Assembly: GCA_022264855.1 (NCBI GenBank)
Contig: JABYQU010000012.1
Coordinates: 710,116-774,115, forward strand
Origin: Lenzites betulinus
Taxonomy: Eukaryota > Basidiomycota > Agaricomycetes > Polyporales > Polyporaceae
Reading direction: 5' to 3'
Length of the DNA: 64,000 nt
The translations under genes were made by a program, and so were the position numbers. The notes under the pieces were generated by a model that searched no databases, was not told the origin of the DNA, and saw nothing but the letters and a program-made list of their open reading frames with translations. Below are positions 1 to 11,425 of this stretch, one piece after another (positions within the stretch are counted from its first letter, which is position 1; each line of letters starts with the position of its first letter).

Positions 1-1397
1 GCGCTCACGACGTACAAGATCCAGTCCGGGCACACGATTCACATGGTCAAGGGCGCCGCACGGGCGGGCCCCTCTGCGCAGGCCCCGGCGCCGCAGCAGC
101 TGCCGACGATGCAGGCCGGCCAGAACCCGCACGATCCGCTCACACAGCTCAATGGGCCGATGGGCTTTGGGCTTATGGCGGGATTCAATCCGTTCGCGGA
201 GATGGGGCTTAACACGAACGATCCGAATATGGTGAGTGGCGCTACTACTTTGGTGATGTGGAATGGATGCGAAGGGGTTGGAGGCCGTGAGAGGTCGGTG
301 CTCGTGATAAAGGGATTAGAACTCAAGCCTCGATATATCCCCGTGGAGTGGGGGAGGGGTTTGTAGAGAGAAGGCAGTGAAGAATCAACCCCTTCTATAT
401 CCCGGTATCGGACAGCTACACTCGACACTCGATGCTGACCGACCTTTCACAGATGCAAGGCATGCTCAACTCGCCCCAATTCCTGCAGCAAATGTCGAGC
501 GTCATGTCAAACCCCGCTGTGCTAGACCAGATCCTCGCCTCGAACCCGCAACTCGCCGCGATGGGCCCGCAGGTGCGGGAGGTCTTCCGCAGCGAGCGTT
601 TCCGGCAGATGATGTCCAACCCCGAAACGCTCCGCATGATGCTGCAGATGTCGAGCATGATGCGTGAGCCCGGCATGGGCCCTCCCGGCGGGGGGCTCGG
701 TGGCCTGGGTGCGCTCGGCGGGTTTGGGGGTGCGGCGGGTGGCGGGTTCCCTGCTCCTGGGCTGCCCTCGACGGCGCGGCAACAGCAGCCTGGTGCGGGC
801 GCGGGTGCGGGCACGGGTGCTCAGCCGCCAGCGGGCACTCCCCCGGCAGGCTCCGCGGGACAACTTCCTGGCCTTGGCTTCTTCCCGCCTCCTTGGGCTC
901 CTGGCGGGTTCGGGCCTCCAGGAGCGGCCACGGGGTCTGGCGCAGCTGCTACTGGGACGGGCAACGATGCGGCAGCGGGTGCGGCGGGGCTCGGAGGTGG
1001 GGGCATGTTCGACCCTGCTGTCATGCAGCAGATGCTGGCTGCGCTGGGTGGTGGTGGTGCCGGCACAGGCGTGCCTCCTAGTCCTTTCGGAGGGCTTGGC
1101 GGATTTGGTGGTGGGTTGGGTGGTGGACTGGGTGGTGGATTGGGCGGCATGGGCGGATTTGGTGCCCCTCTAGCACCTGCGGATAGCCGGCCGCCCGAAG
1201 AGCGGTTCCAGGTCCAGTTGCAGGTGAGTTATCACACATGGCAAATCTGGATATGTGGGCGTTGGGCTTAAATCCTACGACAGCAACTACAAGATATGGG
1301 CTTCACGAACGCGACACAGAATGTCCGGGCGTTGCTAGCCACTGGCGGGAACGTGCATTCGGCAATCGAGTATATCCTGAACGGCGGCGGGTTGTAA
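1..1397 (+). CDS. dsk2: Dsk2/ubiquilin-type ubiquitin shuttle receptor (5' end missing)
   Basis: Shuttle protein that carries ubiquitinated substrates to the proteasome through an N-terminal ubiquitin-like domain and a C-terminal UBA domain. The window opens inside the last strand of the ubiquitin-like domain (residues reading TYKIQSGHTIHMVK). Proposed exons are 1-231, 453-1223 and 1284-1397, with introns 232-452 and 1224-1283; all three keep frame. Exon 2 begins with an STI1-like block (MQGMLNSPQF through MSNPETLRMM) and continues into a Gly/Ala/Pro-rich linker. The last exon encodes a UBA helix bundle (DMGFTNATQNVRALLATGG) and stops at 1395-1397. Seen: domain order and splice sites. Known: this architecture is diagnostic of ubiquilin/Dsk2. 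The true start lies left of the window. Confidence 0.92.
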
Positions 1398-2071
1398 TTT
1401 TTGGTGTACGAAGCTAGGGGGATGTTGTACGAAGTATGGAGATGTCGGCTCAAGGAATGCTATGCGGACAGGCAGATCTATGTAGAGTAATCGGCACCGA
1501 ACCGCGCCGGCGCTGCAGCGCTGCAGCTGCAGGGCCGCGTTGAGGGGCAGAGCTGCAGCACACCGCCTTCATCTTGCTTTCTTGCCGTTTTGGGAGGCAG
1601 GCAGATCTCCCGATGAAATCTGGCGGCGCGAATTCGGTTCTCTCTTGGATTGTGCTCCCAAGTAATGCTCTTCTTCCTGCTGCATACACCTTACGCTGAA
1701 CCGCGCAAGTTGCCTTGAGCGAAAGTCTACTCAAGGGAGGGAGCAAGTCGGCGCGCGATAGATCATCGCCCCGACGGAGCAGGTTGCGCAAGCGAGAGGC
1801 GGTGCGCGACAAATGGCGTCTATCCACCCAATTAGACTAGCACATCCGCACGCCTGCCTTCTCTCTCGGGTCTCCTTCCCCCCTCAACTCCCCTGCCTTC
1901 CTATTCTCCTGTCCTACAGCCTCAACACCTCCCATTTCGTACGCGGTGCCTTCGTCGGGCCCGGACCACATAACGTTACGCAACCTCATCCCGATTGTGG
2001 CTTGTCAAGTATCTACGGCGCGTCGATCCTCAGATTAGTACTGCTTCAGCCCGAAAGGCACTCTCGCGGCG
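1398..2071. other. Intergenic, no gene seen
   Basis: Holds the 3' flank of the Dsk2-like gene and the 5' flank of the next plus-strand gene. Apart from a CAG/CTGCAG-rich patch near 1510-1560 and a pyrimidine-rich stretch near 1860-1920 just upstream of the next gene, no coding signal or RNA gene was recognised. Confidence 0.5.
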
Positions 2072-4323
2072 ATGTATAACACTGGTACTGAGTGAGTCAA
2101 ACAGCTAATGCCGGCATCCCTCCTGCTCACTGTCGCTGTTCATCGCATGCAGTCCCTGGCACCTGACCGGTATGTGTCTCTTTCCACACTATACTGGTAC
2201 CGTCACTCCTTCCAAACGCGGTCCCGCTGACTCGAATCCATGCCCCGCCAGTCATCCGGACCCGCGGCCTGCGCTACCTGCGTCCGGAGAAGTCGTGGCG
2301 TCCAATTGTGTGCATCTCTGTGGCGGAGAGGGGGCACGAAACGGGGGTGCTGCACGAGATTGTCCTTGGGTGCGATGGACAGAACCCCAACCTCAAATCC
2401 GCTATTCAAATGTGCGTATTCCTCGTCTGGCGTCGGTCTCTCCCGGTCCGGGTGTGGCTCGTGGCTCTTCACGATTGACGACGGCGGAAGCTGCCTTTCA
2501 TGAACGCGATGCCGTTGTGTGCCTCTTTCTCCGAGCCTCCGCTGCGCTTTCTGTCGATATTGCGCAAGCTCTTAGCTTCACACGTCCGCTTAACCGAATG
2601 CAGCGACCCTCTAGACGCCGCTGATTATTGGGTTATTCGCTTCGAAGCTGCTTTATGTTAGAACGCAGTGCTCATCATCGCTCTCATTCGCAGTAGCGAC
2701 GTGAAGCCCACAACGCGCCTGGTCATTCAGGTATTCCACAAGTCGCAGACAAAGAAGAAAAACAGGAAACGCACCCTGGTCGGCACTGCAAATCTGTCCG
2801 TGGACGAGTTCCTCAACCGGCATCCCCTGCCACATCCTAGCCCGGTGGAATACGAAGTCCGCCTTTCGTGTCCACCTCCGCAGCGTAAGAGCCCTACTAT
2901 CAGCGGGAAACAGCAGCATAGTGCGGCACTTACTCTGAAACTCGCTGTCCCCCATACACCGAGCTCTCGCCGCGCGCGTTCCGCGTCGCCCTTCTCAGAT
3001 TCGCACGTGGAGACAGACGGCATGTTCTCCGATGGTGCATCTTGTACGTCGTCATTGGCATGTGCTGCTCCTAATGTCGAGACTGACTGACTTACCCATC
3101 GTAGCATCAAAAGGCCTCATCATGTCTTCTACAGCAGAGGAATCCGCTTCGGAGGCACCATGGGAACAACCGCCAGAGCCTGAAACTCTGTCCGGGCCCC
3201 CTGGTCTGCGGAGGCGCAGACGAAAGACCCGCGGGTTTTGCGTCGACAGCGCGTCGGAGGGACCTTTGTCTGAGTCGTCTGATGAGGATCCGTGGTTACC
3301 GCCATTACCAACCCCTCCCGACGACTACTTCGGGACATACGACGAGAAAGACTGGGAGTTGAACGCGTGGAGGTTCACGGGGAACGAGGACTGCGAGGAG
3401 GCGGTGGTGTCCCCGTCTGTGCTCCCGATGCACAGCGAGCAGGCTAGCGTGTACTGTATGCCCCCAACGCTCTCGCTCGCGGAGTCGTTCGTGGATACCT
3501 TTGGGCCTTACCACGAGCTGCGGGAGGCCGATGAAGAGGACGATGTGGAGAAGGCGGAGAAGATCTTGGGTAGACTCCTGACTGAGTGGTATGTAGTGGG
3601 CGCGTCGGTAAGTGGCTTGGGTATGCAGTGTGGATGTACGGAAGCTAACAGTATCGCAGCTGCTCGCCTTGGCCGGCATAGACGCCGCGGTATTTGGCTT
3701 TGCACCCGACTCAACGTCCTTCACCGTGGATGGCTTCTCTCGAAGCGTGGTCGCCATCGGGGCGATAGCGGCCGGCCTTGGACTCGTCAGCGACGCATGG
3801 TTCCTCGTGCTCTACAGCGGAGCAAACGGGGCGAAGTTCCAGGTAAGCATGCCCGGTTACGTCTCCGTCCCACCCACAGCTCACACTGGTATGTGCGTTG
3901 TAGCGGGTGGCGAAGGACGTGTACAACTCGTACTTCTTCTTCTGCCTCACCTGCCGGCTGCCCACGATGTGCATGTTCCTCTCCACACTCTCGCTCATGT
4001 TCTTCCTGCTCGCTGTCGCATGGACCGCGTGGCCGACTGCGGTGCTGGTGATGTCGTTCGCCGCGGGCATCCTCCTTACGTCCCAGTTCCTCGTCTTCGG
4101 CATCCACCGCGCCGTTAACTTCATCATCTGGGTCGTCAGGGTCGCGTGGAGGAAAGCCGCCGGCGCGCGGCAGACCCCATCCCCGCCTCATCTGCGTGTC
4201 ACGAGCGAACCCCAAACGCAGTCGGTCTCTGAGCATCGGCCTGTGTCTGTGCCCTCTCCTGCCCGTGCGAGTGCTGCACATGACGGGATACAGATGCCTG
4301 TACCGGAACCCGCGGCAGTGTGA
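2072..4323 (+). CDS. C2-like domain protein with C-terminal membrane segments, uncharacterised
   Basis: Seven exons fit consensus splice sites and one frame: 2072-2091, 2153-2169, 2252-2411, 2694-3043, 3105-3607, 3660-3842, 3904-4323. The N-terminal third reads like a small C2-type beta sandwich (short strands such as WRPIVCISVA, then LVIQVFHKSQ followed by a lysine/arginine-rich loop, then LVGTANLSVDEFL and YEVRLSC). A Ser/Arg- and acid-rich linker follows, including an RRRRRK run. The C-terminal half has three or four hydrophobic segments (VVAIGAIAAGLGLV, MFFLLAVAWTAWPTAVLVM, LLTSQFLVFGI, NFIIWVVRVAW) and ends in a Pro/Ser-rich tail. Inference: a membrane-anchored protein with a lipid- or protein-binding C2-like module. 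Function unknown. Intron 2412-2693 is long (282 nt) and could hide a small exon; the exact start is moderately certain. Confidence 0.7.
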
Positions 4324-4406
4324 TGGTGATCACACGGTTTCTCGTACCCCACACCAGTATGTCGTTGAACTTCAGATGATAGAGATGTCGCTAATAACAG
4401 TTACAG

Positions 4407-4575
4407 TCAATTCATCGGACGTATTGGTTGCGGTGCAACATCCGCAGCCGTCGATGACCCCACGGGGAAAGGACCGTGGTGGATGTCCATCGTCCTCATG
4501 ACCAGCGCCATCGGCGCAGTTCTCGCATATGCAAAACGCGCATACCCACATTGGACACAGGAAGGAAATATGTAA
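4407..4575 (+). CDS. Exon-like fragment with one transmembrane segment
   Basis: After a strong acceptor (CTAATAACAGTTACAG) an open frame of 55 codons runs to TAA at 4573-4575. It encodes a glycine-rich start (FIGRIGCGATSAAVDD), a hydrophobic helix (WWMSIVLMTSAIGAVLAYA) and a basic end (KRAYPHW). A matching GTATGT donor lies at about 4350. The donor-side frame is not that of the preceding gene's last exon, so this is either a separate tiny gene starting near 4279 or an alternative last exon of the gene ending at 4323. I cannot decide from sequence alone. Confidence 0.45.
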
Positions 4576-5104
4576 TACCACACGGCGTGGTGCTACGAGA
4601 CAACGCGCCTTCCGGACGGACATCGGAACCCATGTACTTCGTCACAAGATGTTGTAGGTGTTGATCATCTGTGCTGTAGCGTATCGTTTGTTCCCCGGCA
4701 GCTTTGCTGTGCATGCAGTGGGGTGACGCTGTGGTGCTGCGTTTCAGCGGTTAGCGGCGGGTCATGGTGATTTTGAGTTTGGATGGGCACGGTCTGGTAT
4801 GTAACTTGAGCGGTTTGTTGCATGTAGCCTTTGGGCAGTAGCACACATCTCAGCAATTCGCCCTAAAATCACGCATGAGCACCATTATTACGAGAGCTGT
4901 TTGGAAGACCTCCGATGGTATTGATATGGGTACTTTATGCAGGACCGACGAACGGAGGACTGGAGTAAGGTACTGGTTGAGACGGGCGCCTATTGGATTA
5001 AATGACGCGCATAGACGCCGAAGGGACACAATTCAGTTCTCACCGCCCCGACGACGTCCTCCGCCTCCGCGCCGTCCTCGAGCCCCTCCTTCCCGTCGGC
5101 CGCC
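4576..5104. other. Intergenic; Skt5/Chs4 5' flank
   Basis: No gene seen. The last 100 bases are C-rich and lead directly into the start codon of the next plus-strand gene. Confidence 0.5.
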
Positions 5105-6782
5105 ATGTCGTCCACGACGTACGCACAGCCGCAGCCACGACAACCGTCCACATTCATTCCCGACTTCGACCAGCGCCGCCAGTCCCCCGCCCGCGAGCCT
5201 ATTATCCACATGCCGGGCTCCCAGTACTCTCCCTACCAGCAGCCGCCCCGCCCGGACTCCCAGTACTCGCCGTACCAGCAGCAGCAGCAGCAGCAGCCAC
5301 GCCAGTCCCAGTACGACGAGGCGTCCTACGATGGCGACGGCGACGACTTCTACCAGTCCCAGTCGCAGTACGATCAGCCGTATGCCACCCGTTCCATCGC
5401 TACGCAGTCCATTCGTGCGCCCTCTCCCACCCAAGCACTCCCCATCCTCGACCACTCCCACCTCCGCCCCGGCAACCAGGCCGCCCTGCTCTCGCACGAG
5501 CGCACGCTCGAGCTCTATCGCACAAACGCGAAGAAGACCCAGGACCCGGATCTGCAGTTTGAGTTCGCCGTCTTCATGGTCGACGCCTCCAAGACCATGT
5601 CCATCCCCGCAGCCACGCCCGGGAACGTCATGGACGTCGAGAAGGCTATCGCGAAACGCGACGACCTCGTGCACGAGGCCACCTCCCTCCTCAAGCGGCT
5701 CGCCGACCGCGGACACATGCCCGCCCAGTACTTCCTCGCCGACTGCTACGCGAACGGGATCGGCACGCACAAGGCCCGCCAGGACTTCGACCGCGCCTTC
5801 CCGCTCTTCGTCCTCGCCGCCAAGCACGGCCACCCCGACGCCGCCTACCGCGCCGGCACCTGCTGCGAGAACGGCTGGGGCTGCCGGCGCGAGTCCGCGA
5901 AGGCCGTCCAGTTCTACAAGAAGGCCGCCGCGGCCGGGCATCCCGGCGCGCTATACCGTCTCGGGATCGCGCAGCTGAATGGCGAGTTGGGCCTGTCGAA
6001 GAGCCCGAAGGAGGGCGTCAAGTACCTCAAACGCTCGGCGGAACACGCGACGGCCGAGTTTCCACACGCGCTGCACGAGCTCGCACTCCTCCATGAGCGA
6101 GGCATTGACAACGTGCTCTTCGTCGACTATGAGTACGCGGCGGAATTGCTTGCACAAGCTGCAGAGCTGGGGTATGCGCCCAGTGCGCATCGATTAGGCG
6201 AGTGCTACGAGTACGGGAAGATGGGCTGTCCGCAGGATCCAGCTCTCTCAATACACTACTACGTCAGTCTCTCTTCTAGCTGCGCGGGCGTGCTTCTAAC
6301 AATCGCAACCTCTCTTGGCTACAGAACATCGCGGCGCAGCAGGGCCATCGAGACGCGTGCTTTGCGCTCACGGCGTGGTACCTTGTCGGCTCACCGGGTG
6401 TGCTGCCCCAGTCGGACACTGAGGCGTATCTGTGGGCACGGAAAGCAGCCGAGGCGGGGCTCACGAAGGCGATGTACGCTGTAGGCTACTTCCTCGAGGT
6501 CGGCATCGGCACCGAGCCGGCCATGCCCGAGTGCGCTTTCTTTCACTGCGTCTATCTTCGTCTTTGGTACTGAACCCGTTCCCCAGAGCAATCCAGTGGT
6601 ACAAGCGTGCGGCGGATCAGGGCGACAAGCGTGCTGCGCAACGACTCAAGGGACCGCAGAACACGGCGATCGTCGCGCCCGGCGGACCTGGCTCGGTGCT
6701 GCACCGGAACGAGAACGGGGGCGACGCGGCGTCGGGAGGAGGCGGGAAGGGCGGGAAAGACAAGGACTGCGTGATTATGTGA
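5105..6782 (+). CDS. skt5: Sel1-repeat chitin synthase activator, Skt5/Chs4 family
   Basis: Activates and localises chitin synthase at the plasma membrane in fungi. Exons 5105-6262, 6325-6530 and 6587-6782 join in frame. The N terminus is Gln/Pro/Tyr-rich (repeated QYSPYQQ). From about residue 180 onward there are at least six Sel1-type repeats with the pattern A-x2-G-x3-A-x2-L/Y-G-x2-Y/C (AQYFLADCYANGIG, AAYRAGTCCENGWG, ALYRLGIAQLNGELG, SAHRLGECYEYGKMG, AMYAVGYFLEVGIG, AIQWYKRAADQGDKRA). The last residues are CVIM, a CaaX box expected to be farnesylated, as known for yeast Chs4. ATG 5105 is the only start before the repeats that keeps frame. Confidence 0.9.
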
Positions 6783-7205
6783 GGACGTCTATCTATAGAC
6801 GTCGCCGGTTTTGGTTTGGGTGCGGGGAGACGGCGTGGGCGTTGGTGGGTGGTTGGGGGGCCTCGGTGGGTTGCTGCGGGCACACGGACTGGTCACACAG
6901 ACAGCGAGGACTGCCGCGTTATGAGGATTACAGTTTCTATTGTATACGAGCTAATGGAACTGGTACGCCGATCAATATTCACGTTGCAGTCGTCGCGTTC
7001 TCTGCTGACAAGTGTGTGCATACCATGTCAAAAACATGCTAGATTTACGCTGTACTACGATAACTGAGGCGGCGGGCGATTCTTCGGCCTACGCGCCTCA
7101 CCTGTCTCTCGAACGGGCTACCAACACATCTGTGTTTTGTATCCGGCCAGAGGCTATACATACCCTTACCTTCTTCCTGGTAGTCGTGATAACTGGGGGC
7201 TTTAC
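6783..7205. other. Intergenic; 3' flank of the chitin synthase activator
   Basis: A GT-rich stretch (6815-6880) follows the stop codon. No gene recognised before the first copy of the dispersed repeat begins. Confidence 0.5.
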
Positions 7206-8005
7206 CGACGGAGTGAAGGATTACATTGCTGACCAGGCGGCGAGCTTGTTCGCCTCAACAACCTTCTAGGTCTGGGCTGGCCGTTAACACAGGGCTCGGA
7301 CGCCGATTGGTGGGTAGCTCTGGAGGCTGGCGAAGTCAACCTCCCGCGGACATGAGTGGACTGAAGATAAATAGCAGGGTGGGACGTACCTTCTCCCCAT
7401 TCCCCTCTTCCCTTCCTCCCTCCATCTCCGGTACGTTTCCTCTTCCTCTTTTCCCTTCCCTTATGCTGACATCCTCTGTCTTTTCGTTGCGGTGCTCGTT
7501 CCTCGCCGCCATTCGACCGTCTTCGACTGCGACTTCTCCGCCTGCCCTCGACGTAGGCCGCCCGCAATCGCACCAACACGCTCGCAAGGTAGGCAATGTG
7601 GGTCGTCTCCCGCTTGTCGGTGTTCTGTCTGTGTTCTGTTCGGGTTCTGTCTGGGTTTTGTTCGGGTTTTGTTTGGGTTTTGTTTGGGTTCTGTTTCGCT
7701 TCGCGGCCCGCGGGTCGGAGCCAGGACCCGGGACTGGATCCCGTAGCAAGCCGTCCCGCCGCCAAGGTCAGCCCCTTATTCCTCCATCGTTCTCGGTCAG
7801 GCATAGGGACCCGGGCCTTCCCCACCCGTAGCAAGCGGTCCGCGCCCCGAAGGTCAGTCATTTCCTCCCCGAGGGAGGGACGTTCAACGTCCTGGCGCAT
7901 ACCTTTTCGTGGTCCTCGGGATAAGTACCTGTCCGCGTGCTGCTCCTCGTCGGGCGGTGCGCGGATGGGGAAACCGAAATGCGCTCAAGGTAGGTCTTCT
8001 TTTTG
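7206..8005 (+). repeat. Dispersed repeat family, copy 1 (direct)
   Basis: Shares its whole length with copies near 10.5-11.4 kb and, inverted, near 16.8-17.8 kb. Landmarks in order: GACGGAGTGAAGG left end, a TATA-like box (GATAAATAG near 7367), a GGGACGT plus CCCCATTCCC leader, a donor-like CCGGTACGTTTCC, a run of GGGTTTTGTTT units (7655-7690), and two minisatellite units ending in CGTAGCAAGC(C/G)GTCC. The right end carries CCTTTTCGTGGTCCTCGGGATAAG and GGGGAAACC(G/A)AAATGCGC. Boundaries are approximate. No coding capacity seen. Confidence 0.75.
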
Positions 8006-8417
8006 AGATATCGGAGGGAATCCGAGTCCGGTTCAGTAGCTAGATATGCTAGAGCCCATGACTGTCATGAATCCGATGAATATTCCAACAAACGTGTTGT
8101 ACGCCACCCCGCTATTCATTCACCGTGGCCAAGAGATGTCAGCGGCCCGACGGAGGCTGACCGGCGGGGCCGCCACCCTCTTAGCTTACCTACCGATTTC
8201 CCGAGGGGCGGTACATCGTCAACCTCATAGTCGTGTCAAGCACATATGGGGATACAATTGAGGCGAAGCGGAATAGCAGACTTCTACACGCAGGATTGAT
8301 CATTCAATAGTACAAAGTGGCACATATAGAGATGTATACTTCGGTCATGGGCTGACTGGTGGGAATAGGGGAAAGCAGGGATGCTCTGAGTGGGGAAACC
8401 AGTCTCGTAGAATGCTA
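8006..8417. other. Intergenic between repeat copy 1 and the F-box gene
   Basis: No gene or repeat recognised; 3' flank of the minus-strand F-box gene. Confidence 0.4.
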
Positions 8418-9506
8418 TCATGCATAACCGAGGTACAGTCTGGAGATACGACACACATTGCATGATGGCTCTAGGGCATTGGCGAATTCCTCGGTATAGT
8501 AAAGGAAGTGCACCTCTACACTGTATACAACGCGACCGTGTTTTTTGGTGTACGCCCACAATTGGTCGATGGTGCATGTAGCAGACGGTAAGGTGCACCC
8601 ATCACGCATGTAAGCCCGAGCGCTGATTGTGTGCGCTGAGGGCGGGACCTCCCAGCTCGGAGAGCGTGGCCAAACGCACGCGCATTTCACCGTCGAGTCC
8701 TTGTGCTCAAAGATGATCTGATGGGCCTCCTGTAATGTCGCTCCTCTTGCCATGGTTTGTTTCAAAAGGTTGGAGAAGAACTCATCCGACTGGAGAGTGA
8801 TACGGATCTTGCATATGGACATTGAGGGCATGATTGCCTCCTGTGCTCGCACAATCCCATATAGAGTCTCTGCGGTGAGTTTGTCGCCGGCTCGCATCGT
8901 GTCGCGATACGTCCACGTTCGGCGTAGGGCTCGTGGATCGGAGTCCATACGGAGTGTCGCGAGCATTCGCTCGATCATGGTGGGGAATGGGAGGGAGGTA
9001 ACAGGCCTGATGTGCTCAACACATTGATCGCGTCCGTTGGGTGGGAGTATCCCCCAGTTTGTATTCGTATTGTTCATGAGTGCGCTCCAGTCAGTACCAG
9101 CAACATTCGCGGGAGGGCGGTGGGATCCGACTTCGGTAAGCTCTAGGATTTCGGCGTTGAACCATGCTGGACTAGCAAAGGTTGAGTTAATTTTACCGAA
9201 GACTGAGATGACACGGCAGGATTTGAGAGAGCCCTCCGGGAGGTGGTCAAGCCATTTATAGAGGGAAATTATATGATCAGGAGTGCAGTGTAGGACGGTC
9301 ACATGCTGGACGTGCGTGCGTAGATGGGGGTGCACGAGTAAGGTTCTGGAGAGAACATGGGAGGAGGGCGAGGTAGAATGCAGGAAGACAGAGTTGTAAG
9401 CGGCGTGTGTGGCGTTATGGTGCCAGCGGACACAGACGAGGGCGGCGCGGGCGGCGTCCTTGGGATCGAGGTAAGAGAAGATCTCGTAGAGAACATCATC
9501 GTTCAA
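8418..9506 (-). CDS. F-box domain protein
   Basis: One long minus-strand exon of about 362 codons ending at 8418. It opens with a clear F-box: LNDDVLYEIFSYLDPKDAAR followed by ALVCVRWHHNATH, the pattern that binds Skp1 in SCF ubiquitin ligases. The rest has the alternating hydrophobic character common in basidiomycete F-box proteins, but I recognise no leucine-rich or WD repeats. The frame stays open a little upstream of the first shown codon (SPISCLNDDV) and an acceptor CCACAG lies just before it, so a short 5' exon beyond about 9521 is likely and the initiator ATG is unresolved. Substrate unknown. Confidence 0.75.
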   Translation of the reverse strand: MNDDVLYEIFSYLDPKDAARAALVCVRWHHNATHAAYNSVFLHSTSPSSHVLSRTLLVHPHLRTHVQHVTVLHCTPDHIISLYKWLDHLPEGSLKSCRVISVFGKINSTFASPAWFNAEILELTEVGSHRPPANVAGTDWSALMNNTNTNWGILPPNGRDQCVEHIRPVTSLPFPTMIERMLATLRMDSDPRALRRTWTYRDTMRAGDKLTAETLYGIVRAQEAIMPSMSICKIRITLQSDEFFSNLLKQTMARGATLQEAHQIIFEHKDSTVKCACVWPRSPSWEVPPSAHTISARAYMRDGCTLPSATCTIDQLWAYTKKHGRVVYSVEVHFLYYTEEFANALEPSCNVCRISRLYLGYA

Positions 9507-9522
9507 GCAGGAGATGGGTGAC

Positions 9523-10529
9523 AGCCTGTGGAATCGACGTTTTATGAGCCTGCATTATGGATAGAACATGGTTTAGCAGCACGGTCTCGAGATAGATAGT
9601 GAGAACCTCACTGTAGAATAATGGTGGCACATCGCCGGCCGGCTTTCCATTTCCAACGCGACAGTAGTCGTATCATCTTGGGATTCAAATATTCAGTAGC
9701 GCCAACAATCTGTCTGTAACATCTATCAGCTTTGAGGACGCTTCCAATCAAACATATGAAGGAATAAACACGACTGATCAAAGGATATAAGTTACTAAAC
9801 ACAATCCAATTTTTTTGAAGTTGGTGGGTTGAGCCCACGGTAATCGTCGCTCACATAGGCTTGACAAGAAAGCAGGGCATGATCTTTACTCACTGAGTGT
9901 GCACTGTGTACAGTGTAGTAGGAACGCGCACTTGGAGCAGTAAGTGGCGTCCATGATACTCTTATATATGATGCACCGAATTTAAATGAGCGCCACTGTG
10001 CGTGGGAATAGAGTGACTCGTGCCTGTCACACTATACGTAGCGGCGGCCGCGCCGAAATAGCGCGCCACCAGTGTCTTCGAGTGAACGGTCATTAGGGGT
10101 GCTCAATTCTGGCCGGCCACGGACACTTGCTTGGGGTTAATTGCGCATATCGCCCAACTGGCCTCCCAGAGACATCTGGTAGCTCTCGCTCCTTATAGTG
10201 AATGTCGACACCAGGGACACTTAATGCCAAACATGTCACCAATATAAGTACTGTGGGTAACGACGCTATTCCTTTATTCTAGACTGTTGGCTCGAACGAC
10301 GTCGCCTCGGAAGTAACTGATAGGTATGTTTTCTCATCCATATATATTATTGTTTTGTCGCTCTGGATGCTCTCGGCGGCCGACTCGAGGCAACGGTCTT
10401 CTGGCAGCACACCCACACAACGGCCTAAAAGTTCCAGTAGTTCCAAAGCTTCAGCACAGCAAGTGATTATATAGTCCTAGATGATCGACGGCACTGTTGT
10501 TCGGTTGCCGCACACTACTCGCAAGCAAG
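9523..10529. other. Intergenic, AT-richer, no gene assigned
   Basis: May hold the 5' exon of the minus-strand F-box gene near 9610. A 76-codon minus-strand frame (9608-9838) has no recognisable domain. Otherwise nothing is supported. Confidence 0.4.
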
Positions 10530-11425
10530 TAAGCCGAGCAAGGCTGACAGGGTCAGCCTCCCGCTGACATATGCCGGGGAATAAAAAGCGGGTCGGGACG
10601 TGCTCTCTCCCCATTCCCCTCTTCCTTTCCTTCTCCCATCTCCGGTACGTTTCCTCTTCCCTTTCCCCCTTTCCATATGCTGATGTCTTCGATGTTTCTA
10701 CCCTGTCGACGCGATATTCGAGCCCGAAGACACCCGCCAGCCGCCGACCCTCGCCATCGCCCGATGGACAAGTTCGACTTCGACCCGACCTCGACTTCGA
10801 CCCGACCCGACCTCGACCCGACCCGACCTCGACTTCGCCTCGCGACATCAACCTCGACCGACAGTCCGCCGCCTCGCCTCAAGACATCCTCAAGAACCGC
10901 AAGGTCTGTCCGTCTCCCGCAGGTTTGGGTTCTGTTTCGCTTTGCGGCCCGCGGGTCGGAGCCGGGACCCGGGACTGGATCCCGTAGCAAGCCGTCCCGC
11001 CGCCTTGAAGGTCAGCCGCTCGTTTCTCCGTCGGTTTTGGTGGTGTGGAGGCATGGGGACCCGGGGCTGGACCTCGTAGCAAGCCGTCCCGCCGCACGCA
11101 AGGTCAGTGCTCGTTTCTCCGTCTGCAGGCCGGAGTCAGGACCCGGGACTAGATCTCGTAGCAAGCCGTCCCGCCCGCCGCCCCCAGGTCCGTCCCTCGT
11201 TTCTCTGTTCCGTCGTTCTCGGTGGTGTGGAGGTATAGGGACCCGGGGCTGGACCCCGTAGCAAGCCGTCCGCTGCCACACACAAGGTGCGTCCCGAGGG
11301 AGGGACATTGTCCTGGCGCATACCTTTTCGTGGTCCTCGGGATAAGTACCTGCCTGTGCGTTGCTCTTCGGGGCGGCACGCGGGTGGGGAAACCAAAATG
11401 CGCGCAAGGCAGGTCTTTCGTTTTG
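10530..11425 (+). repeat. Dispersed repeat family, copy 2 (direct)
   Basis: Same family as the copy at 7206-8005. It lacks or has diverged from the leftmost ~100 bp. It has GGAATAAAAAG as a TATA-like box (10578), the GGGACGTGCTCTCTCC leader, the CCGGTACGTTTCC donor-like site, a (GACCCGACCTC)-type simple repeat (10770-10850), an acceptor-like CTCCCGCAG (10920), then four minisatellite units containing CGTAGCAAGCCGTCC and the conserved right end. Confidence 0.75.

Noticed and set aside
5033..5941. Minus-strand frame opposite the Skt5/Chs4 gene
   Set aside because: Antisense of the Sel1-repeat exon, GC-biased, no domain.
7202..7900. Open frames in dispersed repeat copy 1 (also copies 2 and 3)
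   Set aside because: Frames are not conserved between copies and consist of repeat-derived Arg/Pro or Phe/Val/Leu runs.
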